From Gammaproteobacteria bacterium (GTDB taxonomy: Bacteria; Pseudomonadota; Gammaproteobacteria; Pseudomonadales; Cellvibrionaceae): a stretch of DNA of 64,000 bases. Positions 25,507 through 34,576 of the stretch are shown here, piece by piece (positions within the stretch are counted from its first letter, which is position 1; the number at the start of each line of letters is the position of its first letter). The notes under the pieces were generated by a model that was not told the origin of the DNA, ran no database searches, and saw nothing but the letters and a program-made list of their open reading frames with translations. The stretch is from positions 1-64,000 of the forward strand of contig JAGKWY010000025.1 of assembly GCA_021151625.1 (NCBI GenBank), written 5' to 3'. The position numbers and the translations under genes are program-made.

Positions 25507-25538
25507 AAATAATTCCTCGAAAACCCACACAATCTTGG

Positions 25539-27440
25539 GTGTATGATACGCGAAACCGGGCCTGGGCTCCGGTCAGCCATTTGAATTCAGTGGCCAATAG
25601 TGATGAGTTGCGCAAAGCCTATACCGAAAGCATCGCACTGCTCACCGATTATTCGACGGAATTTAGCCAAAACGAAGCCTTGTATCAGGCCTATCAACAA
25701 CTTGCTGATAGCAGCGAATTTGCACAACTAACCCAGGCGCAACAACAGACACTTAACAATGCGCTGCGCGATTTTCGCTTGGGTGGTGTTGCATTAAATG
25801 AAGCGGATAAAAAACGTTTTGGTGAGATTCAAAAACGTTTGTCGGAGCTTTCCACACAATTTTCCAACAACGTGTTGGATGCAACCCAGGCCTGGTATAA
25901 GCAATTTGATAATGCCGATGCCCTGGTGGGCTTGCCTGAATCTGCCTTGGCACAGGCGGCACAAGCGGCGGTACAAAAAAATCTGCAGGGTTATGTGGTC
26001 ACTCTGGATTTTCCCTCCTACTACGCCGTAATTATGTATGCCGATAATCGCGCGCTGCGCGAAGAAATTTATACCGCTTATGTTACTCGTGCATCTGCAG
26101 CGGGGAAAAAAGCCGATGGTGCTTCGGCGGCAGAATGGGATAACAGCGCGCTTATTGCCGAGACACTGGCGCTGCGTCATGAGCTGGCGCAACTGCTGGG
26201 TTTTGCTAACTATGCCGAGCGTTCGCTCGCGAGCAAAATGGCAGAGTCGCCCGCGCAAGTGCTGCAATTTTTAAATGAACTTGCACAAAAATCCAAACCT
26301 TTTGCCGAGCAGGATTACACCGAGTTGCGCGCGTTTGCGGCAGCGCAAGGCTGCGCAGATTTCCAAGCCTGGGATACAACTTACTACAGCGAAAAATTGC
26401 GCGTAGAAAAATATTCTGTTTCGCAAGAAGAGCTGCGCCCTTATTTCCCGGCAGAAAAAGTGATTGCCGGCATGTTTGAGGTAGTACAGCGTTTGTTTGC
26501 TATTCAGGTAAAACAAATCGCAGACTTTGATACTTATCATCCTGATGTGCGTTTTTACCATATTGAAAAAAATGGCCAACAGCTTGCGAGTTTTTATCTC
26601 GACCTGTTTGCACGCGAGAAGAAAAAGGGCGGTGCCTGGATGGCGGATTGCCGCGTGCGTCGTAAAACATCTACCGGTTTGCAATTGCCCGTCGCCTTTT
26701 TAACCTGCAATTTTACGCCCCCTGTGGGCGATACTCCGTCGTTGTTAACCCATGATGAAGTAACCACCTTATTCCATGAATTTGGCCATGGCTTGCATCA
26801 TATGCTCACCCAAATTGAGGTGGCGGCCGTGAGTGGTATTAACGGGGTTGCCTGGGATGCGGTGGAATTACCCAGTCAATTTATGGAGAACTGGTGTTGG
26901 GAGCCTGAGGCGATTCCATTGATTTCTGGCCACTATCAAACCGGTGAGTCACTGCCGCAAAGCTTGCTCGATAAAATGCTCGCGGCCAAAAATTTCCAAT
27001 CCGGTTTGCAAATGATCCGCCAGCTGGAGTTTTCACTGTTCGATTTCCGCTTGCATGCTGAATACAACCCGGCTGCACCGAAATCTGCACAGCAAGTATT
27101 GAATGAAGTGCGCGATCTGGTGGCGGTGATCAGGCCGCCGGCGTTCAATCGTTTTGAAAATAGTTTTAGCCATATTTTTGCTGGTGGTTATGCGGCAGGT
27201 TACTACAGCTATAAGTGGGCCGAAGTCTTATCGGCCGATGCCTACTCGCGTTTTGAAGAGGAAGGTATTTTCAACGCGCAAACCGGGGAGAGTTTCCTGC
27301 AGGAAATTTTGCAGCAGGGTGGCAGTCGCGCACCTATGGAATTGTTTAAAAACTTCCGCGGGCGTGAACCGCAAATTGATGCACTCTTGCGTCATTCGGG
27401 AATCACTCCTTCTACTACTTCAGGGGAGGTGGCAGCCTAA
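25539..27440 (+). CDS. prlC: Oligopeptidase A, N-terminally truncated
   Basis: M3-family zinc oligopeptidase that degrades short peptides and signal-peptide remnants in the cytoplasm. The open frame covers 633 residues. From WAPVSHLNSVANSDELR onward it follows E. coli OpdA almost without gaps, including the active-site FHEFGHGLHHML (HExxH) and the downstream zinc ligand Glu. E. coli OpdA has about 67 residues before the equivalent FSPISHLNSV, and those are missing. The first eight codons here (GTG at 25539, then YDTRNRA) are readable only because the former intergenic sequence happens to be in frame. The normal start, ribosome site and N-terminal helices are gone and the gamma-carbonic anhydrase start is only 32 bp away. 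Probably a deletion or assembly collapse near 25560; the HExxH domain is intact but function is doubtful. Confidence 0.85.
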   Translation: MYDTRNRAWAPVSHLNSVANSDELRKAYTESIALLTDYSTEFSQNEALYQAYQQLADSSEFAQLTQAQQQTLNNALRDFRLGGVALNEADKKRFGEIQKRLSELSTQFSNNVLDATQAWYKQFDNADALVGLPESALAQAAQAAVQKNLQGYVVTLDFPSYYAVIMYADNRALREEIYTAYVTRASAAGKKADGASAAEWDNSALIAETLALRHELAQLLGFANYAERSLASKMAESPAQVLQFLNELAQKSKPFAEQDYTELRAFAAAQGCADFQAWDTTYYSEKLRVEKYSVSQEELRPYFPAEKVIAGMFEVVQRLFAIQVKQIADFDTYHPDVRFYHIEKNGQQLASFYLDLFAREKKKGGAWMADCRVRRKTSTGLQLPVAFLTCNFTPPVGDTPSLLTHDEVTTLFHEFGHGLHHMLTQIEVAAVSGINGVAWDAVELPSQFMENWCWEPEAIPLISGHYQTGESLPQSLLDKMLAAKNFQSGLQMIRQLEFSLFDFRLHAEYNPAAPKSAQQVLNEVRDLVAVIRPPAFNRFENSFSHIFAGGYAAGYYSYKWAEVLSADAYSRFEEEGIFNAQTGESFLQEILQQGGSRAPMELFKNFRGREPQIDALLRHSGITPSTTSGEVAA

Positions 27441-27691
27441 TGGTCTATAGCAACAAACGCCGTTTTGTCGCGGGTGCCGTATGCCCGCGCTGTTCCGAAA
27501 TGGACAAATTGGTGGTCTACAGTGAGGATGGCAAAGATTACCGCGAGTGTGTCGCCTGCGGTTACAAGGATGAAATGCACTTCAAACCTGCCGCGCGCGA
27601 ACTGGAAACCCGGGTCAATCAGACCGAAGAGGACAAGCGGGATGCTGTCCAGGTCATCAATATCCTGCCCTTTGGAAAAACCGACCACTAG
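27440..27691 (+). CDS. yheV: YheV family zinc-ribbon protein
   Basis: An 83-residue putative metal-binding protein. Two CxxC pairs, AVCPRCSEMD and RECVACGYKDEM, form a zinc ribbon. The conserved tail VINILPFGK is typical of the YheV family. Its ATG overlaps the prlC stop codon by one base (TAATG), so the two are translationally coupled. Function unknown. Confidence 0.92.
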   Translation: MVYSNKRRFVAGAVCPRCSEMDKLVVYSEDGKDYRECVACGYKDEMHFKPAARELETRVNQTEEDKRDAVQVINILPFGKTDH

Positions 27692-28167
27692 GTCGATTTC
27701 TTCTTTTATCCATTAATGAAATTAATTTCATTAATGGATATTTTCTTATAAATAAGATCTTTCGTTGGCTATCTCATTGTCATAAAAGAGTTTTTTATGG
27801 CAACGCTATTTTACTAATTAAATTTGGCGCTCAAAGCGCTACCGCTGAGTGATTTTTACGCCAATGTGTGGTGTTGCGTAACAGTCCCCTGCCGTTTACA
27901 AAATCATCCGTCTCAATTTCTTGTAGTCAAAGTGAACATATGATACTTGTATCCAACAATACCAGTTGCGGGCTATGTCTCATTCAGAATCACAATAACA
28001 GTAATTGGTAGTTGTGGAGGCGGGCGACAAGGCCTGGTGTGACCCTTTCATCTTGCTAACAAGGTGATAGCCAAATTCTTAACTCACCTGACGGGGAGGG
28101 GGAATTTGGTTTATGCGTTAACCATAAAAAAATCCTGAGCATAATTAATCCAATTAAGGAGAGCTCC
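27692..28167 (+). promoter_or_regulatory. Leader/promoter region of the TonB-dependent receptor gene
   Basis: A 476-bp non-coding stretch. It holds a 32-bp perfect palindrome at 27708-27739, an AT-rich segment, a half-site-like CGTTTACA near 27892 and a small hairpin CATCTTG-CTAA-CAAGGTG (28049-28066). A strong ribosome site AAGGAGAG precedes the receptor ATG. I could not assign -35/-10 elements with confidence. The long untranslated region suggests leader-level control. Confidence 0.4.
27708..27739. terminator. 32-bp perfect palindrome after yheV
   Basis: Arms of 15 bp (27708-27722 and 27725-27739) flank TA; the core is ATTAATGAAAT/ATTTCATTAAT. Followed by ATTTTCTT, so an AT-rich terminator for prlC-yheV is the simplest reading. 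An operator for the downstream receptor is the alternative. Confidence 0.55.
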
Positions 28168-31100
28168 ATGAGTAGAAAAGTCAGTTTCAATAAAACAATC
28201 CTGGCTACTGTTATCGCTTCTTCTGCGTTGAGCGGCTTTGCAGTCGCACAAGACGACGGTCAAGTTGAAGAGGTAATGGTGACGGGGATTCGCGCGTCTA
28301 TGGAACGTGCGATGGATGTAAAGCGCAATTCTGCGGGTGTTGTTGATGCCATCAGCGCGCAAGACATGGGTAAGTTTCCAGATACTAACCTTGCTGAATC
28401 CTTACAACGTATCACCGGTGTTTCGATTGATCGTAACAACGGTGAGGGGTCACGTATTACCGTGCGCGGTTTCGGTCCCGATTTCAACATGGTGACCTTG
28501 AACGGAAGAACTATGCCAACTGGTAGCGCCTATGGTGGTAGCTCTGGTGCTGACGCATCCACACGCGGCGGTAACTCACGCGCGTTTGATTTCGCAAACC
28601 TTGCGTCTGAAGCGGTTTCCGGCGTGGAAGTTTACAAAACCGGCAAGGCTAACATCGCCGCAGGCGGTATTGGTGCTTCGGTAAATATTAAGACCTCTCG
28701 CCCATTGGACTCTGCTGGCTTCAAAGCCTCTGTAGGTGCTAAAGCAGTGGCCGATACTACTAACCGCACTGGTGATGATTTAACACCAGAGGTTTCAGGT
28801 TTAGTGAGCTGGGCAGATGACTCTGAAGTATTTGGCGTGTCGCTGAGTGCGAGTTATCAGGAGCGTGACTCGGGCTATACCGGTGCGACGGTTAACGATT
28901 GGACTGTGGCGCGTTGGGGCGGTGGTTCCTCAAATACTATTTACGATAATCCTGCGAACAGTGCCATTTTTAAAAATGCTCCAGCAGCTGGTGATCTCTA
29001 TTCTCGTCCTAACGATGTTCGCTACACCTTTTCGGATCGTGAACGTGACCGTACCAATGCTCAGCTCACACTCCAATTTCGCCCTGTTGAAAGCCTGACT
29101 GGTACCCTGGATTACACCTTTGCGCAGAATGATCAATCTGAGCATCGCGGTGAAGTAACCACTTGGGTTCAAAATGGCGGCAATTTAACTTACGTTGAGT
29201 TTGATAACTCAGCAATTAAAACCCCAAAAATCATTACCGAGAGTTATTCGGCCAATAAAGATATTGGTTTTGCGCAGCAATATCGCTCTCAGGAAGACAC
29301 ACTTGAATCCGTTGGTTTGAATGTTGCCTGGGATGTAAATGATCAATTGACGGTTAAGCTCGATGCACATGACTCCTCGTTGGAGAGTTTGCCAACAGGT
29401 CCAGGTCATGCGGGTGAATTGGATATTGGTATTGGGGCTCCTATTAAAACCGGCGCTAGCTGGGTATTCAGTGGTCAGGATATTCCGAGCTGGACGCACA
29501 CCATCACTGGCACTTTGGATGAGAATGATTTGAGCTCATCAGTAATGCGTGTTTGGTCCGCTGAGCAAATCTCTGATGTCACGCAAGCCAAAATCGATGC
29601 CGAGTGGAAATTCGAAGACGGCCGTTTTGACTTCGGTATTGAGCGTCGCGAAATGGGTTCAAATACCATCAGCTATAACGGAAACAACAATCAGGTATTG
29701 GGTGGTTGGGGTGCTTCTGCACCGGGTGAATTCCCCGATGGATCATTTGAAGTCTTCGATGTAGCGGGTGAGTTTGATGATGTGAGTACCGGCAACTCAC
29801 CTCATATTGGCTTCCGTGCAGATGCGCGCGAGCTTGCGAATAGCCTGATAGATATTTACAGCGCGAAAAAAGCTTACGTCGGTGTTGAGGACACCCAGGT
29901 TGCAGGTCAGGTTCGCAACAGCAAAAGCAACAACGACATTCAGGAAGATACTGATTCGGTCTATTTCCAGTTGGGCACCAAAGGGCAGCTCGCTGGTATG
30001 GATATAGATGTGCTGGCCGGCTTGCGTTATGAGTCTACCGAGCAAACCTCTTCTTCTGATACACCACCACTGGATTATTATGTGTGGCAATCAGATAACG
30101 ATTTCACACCCGTAAGCAAAGCGGCCGGAGCCAAATCTGTTGCCAAAAACGACTATGATGCCTTGCTGCCTAACCTGGATTTGTCGGCTAACCTGACAGA
30201 TGACATAGTAACCAGATTCTCGTTTAGCAAAACTATCGCGCGTCCTGGTTTGTCACAGTTGGGATCAGTGGTTTCGTACGGTAGTCCAAACGGGTCTACT
30301 TTGAACGCCGGTACAACCGTTCAGGCAACCGGACAAAACCCACAACTCAAACCACTGGAATCAAGCAACTTCGACTTGTCGGTTGAGTGGTATTTCGATG
30401 ATGCCAGCTATGTATCTGCGGGTTTATTTGAAAAACGTGTGATTAACTTCACTGGTACTGAAACTGTTGATCGTACCTTTGATGTTCGCGACCAAACTGC
30501 TGGTCCGAGAGCACAAGCGGCCAGAGCAGCTCTGCAAAGCAGAGGTATCAATGTCGATAACGCCAGCCTCTATGCAATGATGCAGATTTTGGCTAACCCA
30601 GGTACATATCCTGGCGGTGCTGCAGATTATACTGGCGCAGTAAAAGATGATCTGAACGATCAGGCGGGTTACTCATTCATCACCCCGAATGCTGATGATC
30701 CACTGATTACCTATAAATTCAGATCACCAGTTAACAACCGTGAAGCAAAACTTTACGGTGCTGAGTTTGCTGGGCAGTACTTCTTTGGTGATACAGGTTT
30801 TGGTGTGCAAGCTAACTATACCATCGTAAGAGGTGATGTGAGCTTTGATAATATGGATATTACTTCAAACCAATTTGCGTTATTGGGGCTTAGTGATACC
30901 GCAAACCTGGTGTTGATGTATGAAAAGAATGCCATCGAAGCGCGCGTTGCATACAACTGGCGCGATGAGTTCCTCAATAGAACTGGTGCTGGTGCTAACA
31001 ACCCAGGTTATATTGAAGCTTACTCGCAAATTGACGCCAACGTGACCTATCACTTTACCGACAATCTCGCTGTATCGTTTGAAGCAATTAACTTGACTGG

Positions 31101-31197
31101 TGAGGATCGTCGTGAACATGCGCGCAACAAAAACATGTTGTGGGGCTATGACGATTTAGGTGCTCGTTACCAATTGGGTGCTCGTTACAGTTTCTAA
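28168..31197 (+). CDS. TonB-dependent outer-membrane receptor (large, carbohydrate-type)
   Basis: A 1009-residue outer-membrane transporter. The signal peptide (SRKVSFNKTILATVIASSALSGFAVAQ-type, split at AQ-DD) is followed by a TonB-box-like EEVMVTGIRASMERAMD. The plug domain has DTNLAESLQRITGVSIDRNNGEG and ITVRGFGPDFNMVTLNGR. A long beta-barrel ends in YQLGARYSF with the terminal Phe. The length and plug signature match the receptor family abundant in Caulobacter, Xanthomonas and Cellvibrio that imports oligosaccharides and other scarce nutrients. An excellent ribosome site (AAGGAGAG) precedes the ATG. The gene ends at a strong terminator, so downstream genes depend on read-through or their own promoter. 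The ligand is unknown; the neighbourhood (halogenase cluster, GH3) gives only hints. Confidence 0.95.
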   Translation: MSRKVSFNKTILATVIASSALSGFAVAQDDGQVEEVMVTGIRASMERAMDVKRNSAGVVDAISAQDMGKFPDTNLAESLQRITGVSIDRNNGEGSRITVRGFGPDFNMVTLNGRTMPTGSAYGGSSGADASTRGGNSRAFDFANLASEAVSGVEVYKTGKANIAAGGIGASVNIKTSRPLDSAGFKASVGAKAVADTTNRTGDDLTPEVSGLVSWADDSEVFGVSLSASYQERDSGYTGATVNDWTVARWGGGSSNTIYDNPANSAIFKNAPAAGDLYSRPNDVRYTFSDRERDRTNAQLTLQFRPVESLTGTLDYTFAQNDQSEHRGEVTTWVQNGGNLTYVEFDNSAIKTPKIITESYSANKDIGFAQQYRSQEDTLESVGLNVAWDVNDQLTVKLDAHDSSLESLPTGPGHAGELDIGIGAPIKTGASWVFSGQDIPSWTHTITGTLDENDLSSSVMRVWSAEQISDVTQAKIDAEWKFEDGRFDFGIERREMGSNTISYNGNNNQVLGGWGASAPGEFPDGSFEVFDVAGEFDDVSTGNSPHIGFRADARELANSLIDIYSAKKAYVGVEDTQVAGQVRNSKSNNDIQEDTDSVYFQLGTKGQLAGMDIDVLAGLRYESTEQTSSSDTPPLDYYVWQSDNDFTPVSKAAGAKSVAKNDYDALLPNLDLSANLTDDIVTRFSFSKTIARPGLSQLGSVVSYGSPNGSTLNAGTTVQATGQNPQLKPLESSNFDLSVEWYFDDASYVSAGLFEKRVINFTGTETVDRTFDVRDQTAGPRAQAARAALQSRGINVDNASLYAMMQILANPGTYPGGAADYTGAVKDDLNDQAGYSFITPNADDPLITYKFRSPVNNREAKLYGAEFAGQYFFGDTGFGVQANYTIVRGDVSFDNMDITSNQFALLGLSDTANLVLMYEKNAIEARVAYNWRDEFLNRTGAGANNPGYIEAYSQIDANVTYHFTDNLAVSFEAINLTGEDRREHARNKNMLWGYDDLGARYQLGARYSF

Positions 31198-31221
31198 GTT
31201 GTATTTGAGCGCTGTTTGAAA

Positions 31222-31249
31222 AAAAAGAGTCGCCTAGGCGACTCTTTTT
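31222..31249 (+). terminator. Strong terminator after the receptor gene
   Basis: AAAAAGAGTCGCC (31222-31234) and GGCGACTCTTTTT (31237-31249) are perfect reverse complements around TA. It probably sets a high receptor to low enzyme expression ratio by partial termination. Confidence 0.9.
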
Positions 31250-31294
31250 CTATATAAATCAAAATAATTATCTTGGTTTTTGGTAATAATCTAT

Positions 31295-32056
31295 ATGCAA
31301 AAGATAGCAGTATTAAACAATATTGATCATGAACATCTAAGAGTTAGTGCAAAGTTCTCTGCAGAATTGGGCGATAACGTAGCAAGCACCCTCACCTACG
31401 TAACCGAATTTTCAGAAGTTCAAAAAGAATATCCAATATTGTGCCGCAAGAATCCTGAAACAGGTGAATATCAAGCGGTTGTATTTTTTGGTTTTCAAAA
31501 GAACGAAAATTTATTTTTGGCAGATGTAGATCTTGCAAATCAGCGATATCCAGGATGGCGTGCCAACTATGTCCCGGCGGTGATGGCCAGAGGGCCTTTT
31601 TCAATTGGTATTCAGCGTGAAGTGGCAAATGGTTCGGAATCGCATAACGCTGTTGTGCACATAGATATGAATCATCCCAAAATAATTTCAGGAGAGGGAC
31701 AAGCGCTCTTCCTGGAAAGCGGAGGCCAGGGGGCCTATTTAAACTATATTTCATCAATACTGGATACCATTAATAAAGGGGTGCATCTGACCCAATTAAT
31801 GTTTGAGGTATTTAGTAAGCATCAGCTATTGGAAGATGTGGTTTTGGATATAGAGTTTCACGGACAAAACAAATTAAAAATCGCGGGATTCGAAACAGTA
31901 AGTGTCGAAAAGTTATTCGGCTTGAATGGTGAGGCGCTTGAAGAATTAAATAAATCCGGTTTTCTACAGGCAGCCTACTTTATCGCTGCGTCTATGTCGA
32001 ATATTCAAAAGTTGATTGACTGGAAGAACCGCAAGCTTTCAGCAGAGGAAAAATAG
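31295..32056 (+). CDS. SapC-like protein 1
   Basis: A 253-residue soluble protein without signal peptide, related to the SapC family (PF07277 type) found next to TonB-dependent receptors. Recognisable: LNNIDHEHLRVS, TYVTEFSEVQKEYPILCRKNPETGEYQAV, GWRANYVPAVMARGPFSIG, and a C-terminal helix FLQAAYFIAASMSNIQKLIDWK. The name comes from a Campylobacter S-layer locus, but the biochemical role here is unknown. Start ATG at 31295 aligns with the paralogue at 35421; the ribosome site is weak, consistent with low expression behind a terminator. The stop is two bases before the TTG start of the cupin gene. Confidence 0.85.
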   Translation: MQKIAVLNNIDHEHLRVSAKFSAELGDNVASTLTYVTEFSEVQKEYPILCRKNPETGEYQAVVFFGFQKNENLFLADVDLANQRYPGWRANYVPAVMARGPFSIGIQREVANGSESHNAVVHIDMNHPKIISGEGQALFLESGGQGAYLNYISSILDTINKGVHLTQLMFEVFSKHQLLEDVVLDIEFHGQNKLKIAGFETVSVEKLFGLNGEALEELNKSGFLQAAYFIAASMSNIQKLIDWKNRKLSAEEK

Positions 32057-32058
32057 CG

Positions 32059-33078
32059 TTGAAAAAAACAAAGATTTTGTATGGAATTGGCTCGGACACT
32101 ATTCCGCGAGATGTCATTAATTCCGCAGAACCTGTTGTTTTTAAACAGTTGGTTGGTGATTGGCCGATGGTACAAGCTGGGCTGGTTTCTGATCAATCAT
32201 CAGTTGACTATTTAAAGTCTTTTTATAATGGAAATCCAACTATCGTATGTAAGATTCCACCCGAAAATAATGGAAGAATGTTTTACAACGAAAACTGTAC
32301 CCAGCTCGATTATGAGAGTTTTAAAGGGCGTATAGATGAAACATTGGATGCTATTTTGGGTGGCGCTGAACAAATGGATAGCCCTGCGTATTACATAGCG
32401 TCCAATATTATTGCAACGCATTTGTCGGGCTTTAGTGATACAAATGCAATTGTAATTCCACGCGAAAAGCATCCTGATGCTATGGAAGAGCGAGTGAGCA
32501 TATGGATTGGAGGTGCAACGACAGCGACATGTCATTTCGATGCGCTGGACAATATCGCCTGCTGTGTTGCAGGTAAACGTAAGTTTACGCTCTTCCCTCC
32601 GAATCAAATTAGCAACCTTTATCCTGGGCCGCTAGAGCCAACTCCGGGTGGCCAAGTGATTAGTCTGGTTGATTTTAAAAATCCCGACCTGCAAAAATAT
32701 CCTCGTTTTAGTGATGCGCTGCTATCCGCTCAAGTTGCTGAGTTGGAACCAGGTGATGCGCTCTTTATTCCCAGCATGTGGTGGCACCATGTAGAAAGTC
32801 AGGCGCCCTATAATGTGTTGGTAAATTACTGGTGGGATGATGCGCCCGCTTATTTAACGTCGGGGATGAACGCACTATATATGGCGATGCTGGGAATTCG
32901 AGATAAGTCAGCTCATGAGCGAGAGGCCTGGAAACACGTTTTTAATCACTATATTTTTGATGGGGCCGAAAAATCAAATTCCTACCTTCCATCGGAAGCG
33001 AGAGGGTTTTTAAATATTCTGGATAGGCTTGGCGGTAGAAAATTAAGAGCCTTGCTTACGAATAAATTGAATCGTTAA
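32059..33078 (+). CDS. Cupin-like (JmjC/cupin_8) putative 2-oxoglutarate oxygenase
   Basis: A 339-residue protein of the cupin-like/JmjC type found in receptor-SapC-halogenase loci. The probable Fe(II) ligands are H-x-D in TATCHFDALDNIACCVAGKRK (near 157-161) and a distal His in PSMWWHHVESQAPYNVLVNYWW (near 241-242), with the Lys of GKRKFTLFPP a candidate 2-oxoglutarate contact. Similar folds hydroxylate protein, peptide or small-molecule substrates. The TTG start at 32059 is preceded by AGAGGA and lies immediately after the SapC stop. Its stop overlaps the halogenase ATG by one base, so the genes are coupled. Substrate unknown. Confidence 0.85.
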   Translation: MKKTKILYGIGSDTIPRDVINSAEPVVFKQLVGDWPMVQAGLVSDQSSVDYLKSFYNGNPTIVCKIPPENNGRMFYNENCTQLDYESFKGRIDETLDAILGGAEQMDSPAYYIASNIIATHLSGFSDTNAIVIPREKHPDAMEERVSIWIGGATTATCHFDALDNIACCVAGKRKFTLFPPNQISNLYPGPLEPTPGGQVISLVDFKNPDLQKYPRFSDALLSAQVAELEPGDALFIPSMWWHHVESQAPYNVLVNYWWDDAPAYLTSGMNALYMAMLGIRDKSAHEREAWKHVFNHYIFDGAEKSNSYLPSEARGFLNILDRLGGRKLRALLTNKLNR

Positions 33079-34568
33079 TGAGAATAAAAATGCTCAATAA
33101 GAAAATGAAAATAGTTATCGCCGGCGGTGGAACTGCAGGCTGGATTACCGCAGCAGCGCTTTCACACCAAATGGGTGAGCTTCTTGATATTACATTAGTG
33201 GAATCGCAAGAAATAGGAACTATCGGTGTTGGTGAAGCGACGATTCCACCCATGAGAACTTTTCATCGTTTGATAGGCATCAACGAGCAAGAGTTTATGC
33301 GCGCGACCAACGCAACCTTCAAACTCGGCATTCAATTTGAAAATTGGAAAAATATTGGCGATAAATATATACATTCGTTTGGTGTGACCGGTAAGCAAAC
33401 ATTAATTACTGATTTTATCCATTTTTGGTTGAGAGGCCGCGAACTGGGATTGGCCGATGAGTTTGGCAACTATTGCCTTGAATACAAAGCCGCTCAAGCG
33501 GAACGCTTTGCAATTAATGATCAAGCTAAACTTAATTATGCATTTCATCTGGATGCTGGACGATATGCAGGGTATCTCCGGGCGCGCTCTGAGGCTCGTG
33601 GTGTAACCCGCGTTGAAGGGAAAATCGCTAATGTGCAGCAACATCCCGATTCAGGCTTTATTGCGTCGCTCACAATGGATTCAGGTCAGGAAATAGCGGG
33701 AGATTTATTTATCGATTGCACTGGTATGAGGGGGCTGTTGATAGAGCAGACCTTGCAGACCGGGTTCGAAGAGTGGAGCCATTGGTTGCCCTGTGATAGT
33801 GCTATCGCACTGCAGACAGAATCTACTGCACCTGCAGTTCCCTATACAAAATCGATTGCGCATCATGCCGGTTGGCGTTGGCAAATTCCCTTGCAGCATA
33901 GGGTCGGAAACGGATTGGTTTTCGCCAGTCGCTACATGTCTGACGATGAGGCAACCAATATGTTGCTTTCTAACATGGATGGGAAAGTGCTCACTGAACC
34001 TAAAGTCATAAAGTTCAAAACGGGGAAGCGAAAAAAATCCTGGAATAAAAACTGTATCGCAGTGGGACTAGCTTCCGGATTTTTGGAACCGCTGGAATCA
34101 ACCAGTATTCATATGATCATGACGGCAGTAACGCGCTTGCTGCAGTTGTTCCCACACGGCGAAATTAAGTCATCGATTGTTGATGAGTTCAATATGCAAG
34201 CTGAAAGCGAAATCAACCGAATCAGGGATTTTGTTATCTTGCACTACAAGGCGACAGAACGTGATGACAGCCCTTTTTGGCGCTACTGCAAGGATATGGA
34301 AATTCCGCTGGAGCTTGCGCATAGAATGCGTCTCTTTAAAGAGCATGGAAAATCTTTCCAGGTTGAAGGTGAATTATTTCGTCTGGATTCCTGGACGCAA
34401 GTTATGCTCGGGCAGGGAGTTGTTCCCGCGTCATATCACCCGATTGTTGAACTTATGTCTGAGCGAGAATTGCAAAACTTCCTGAACAGTGTTGCTGCTG
34501 ACGTTGATAGAAATATGGCAACGCTGTTAAAGCATCAGGATTTTATTAATAAATACTGCAGCATGTAA
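33078..34568 (+). CDS. Flavin-dependent tryptophan halogenase family protein
   Basis: A 496-residue FADH2-dependent halogenase-like enzyme. The FAD dinucleotide fold IVIAGGGTAGWITAAALS starts near residue 12. GVGEATIPPMR follows, then NATFKLGIQFENW, whose Lys82 fits the catalytic lysine that handles hypohalous acid. The diagnostic W-x-W-x-I-P motif is present as GWRWQIPL near 265, and SGFLEPLESTSIHM near 335 carries the Glu/Ser of the active site. All key residues are therefore present, so real halogenation (chlorination or bromination of an indole-like substrate) is plausible. A separate flavin reductase is needed but not encoded nearby. No peptide or polyketide synthase genes are close. The first three residues before the second Met may be extra. 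Confidence 0.9.
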   Translation: MRIKMLNKKMKIVIAGGGTAGWITAAALSHQMGELLDITLVESQEIGTIGVGEATIPPMRTFHRLIGINEQEFMRATNATFKLGIQFENWKNIGDKYIHSFGVTGKQTLITDFIHFWLRGRELGLADEFGNYCLEYKAAQAERFAINDQAKLNYAFHLDAGRYAGYLRARSEARGVTRVEGKIANVQQHPDSGFIASLTMDSGQEIAGDLFIDCTGMRGLLIEQTLQTGFEEWSHWLPCDSAIALQTESTAPAVPYTKSIAHHAGWRWQIPLQHRVGNGLVFASRYMSDDEATNMLLSNMDGKVLTEPKVIKFKTGKRKKSWNKNCIAVGLASGFLEPLESTSIHMIMTAVTRLLQLFPHGEIKSSIVDEFNMQAESEINRIRDFVILHYKATERDDSPFWRYCKDMEIPLELAHRMRLFKEHGKSFQVEGELFRLDSWTQVMLGQGVVPASYHPIVELMSERELQNFLNSVAADVDRNMATLLKHQDFINKYCSM

Positions 34569-34576
34569 TCTCTAAG

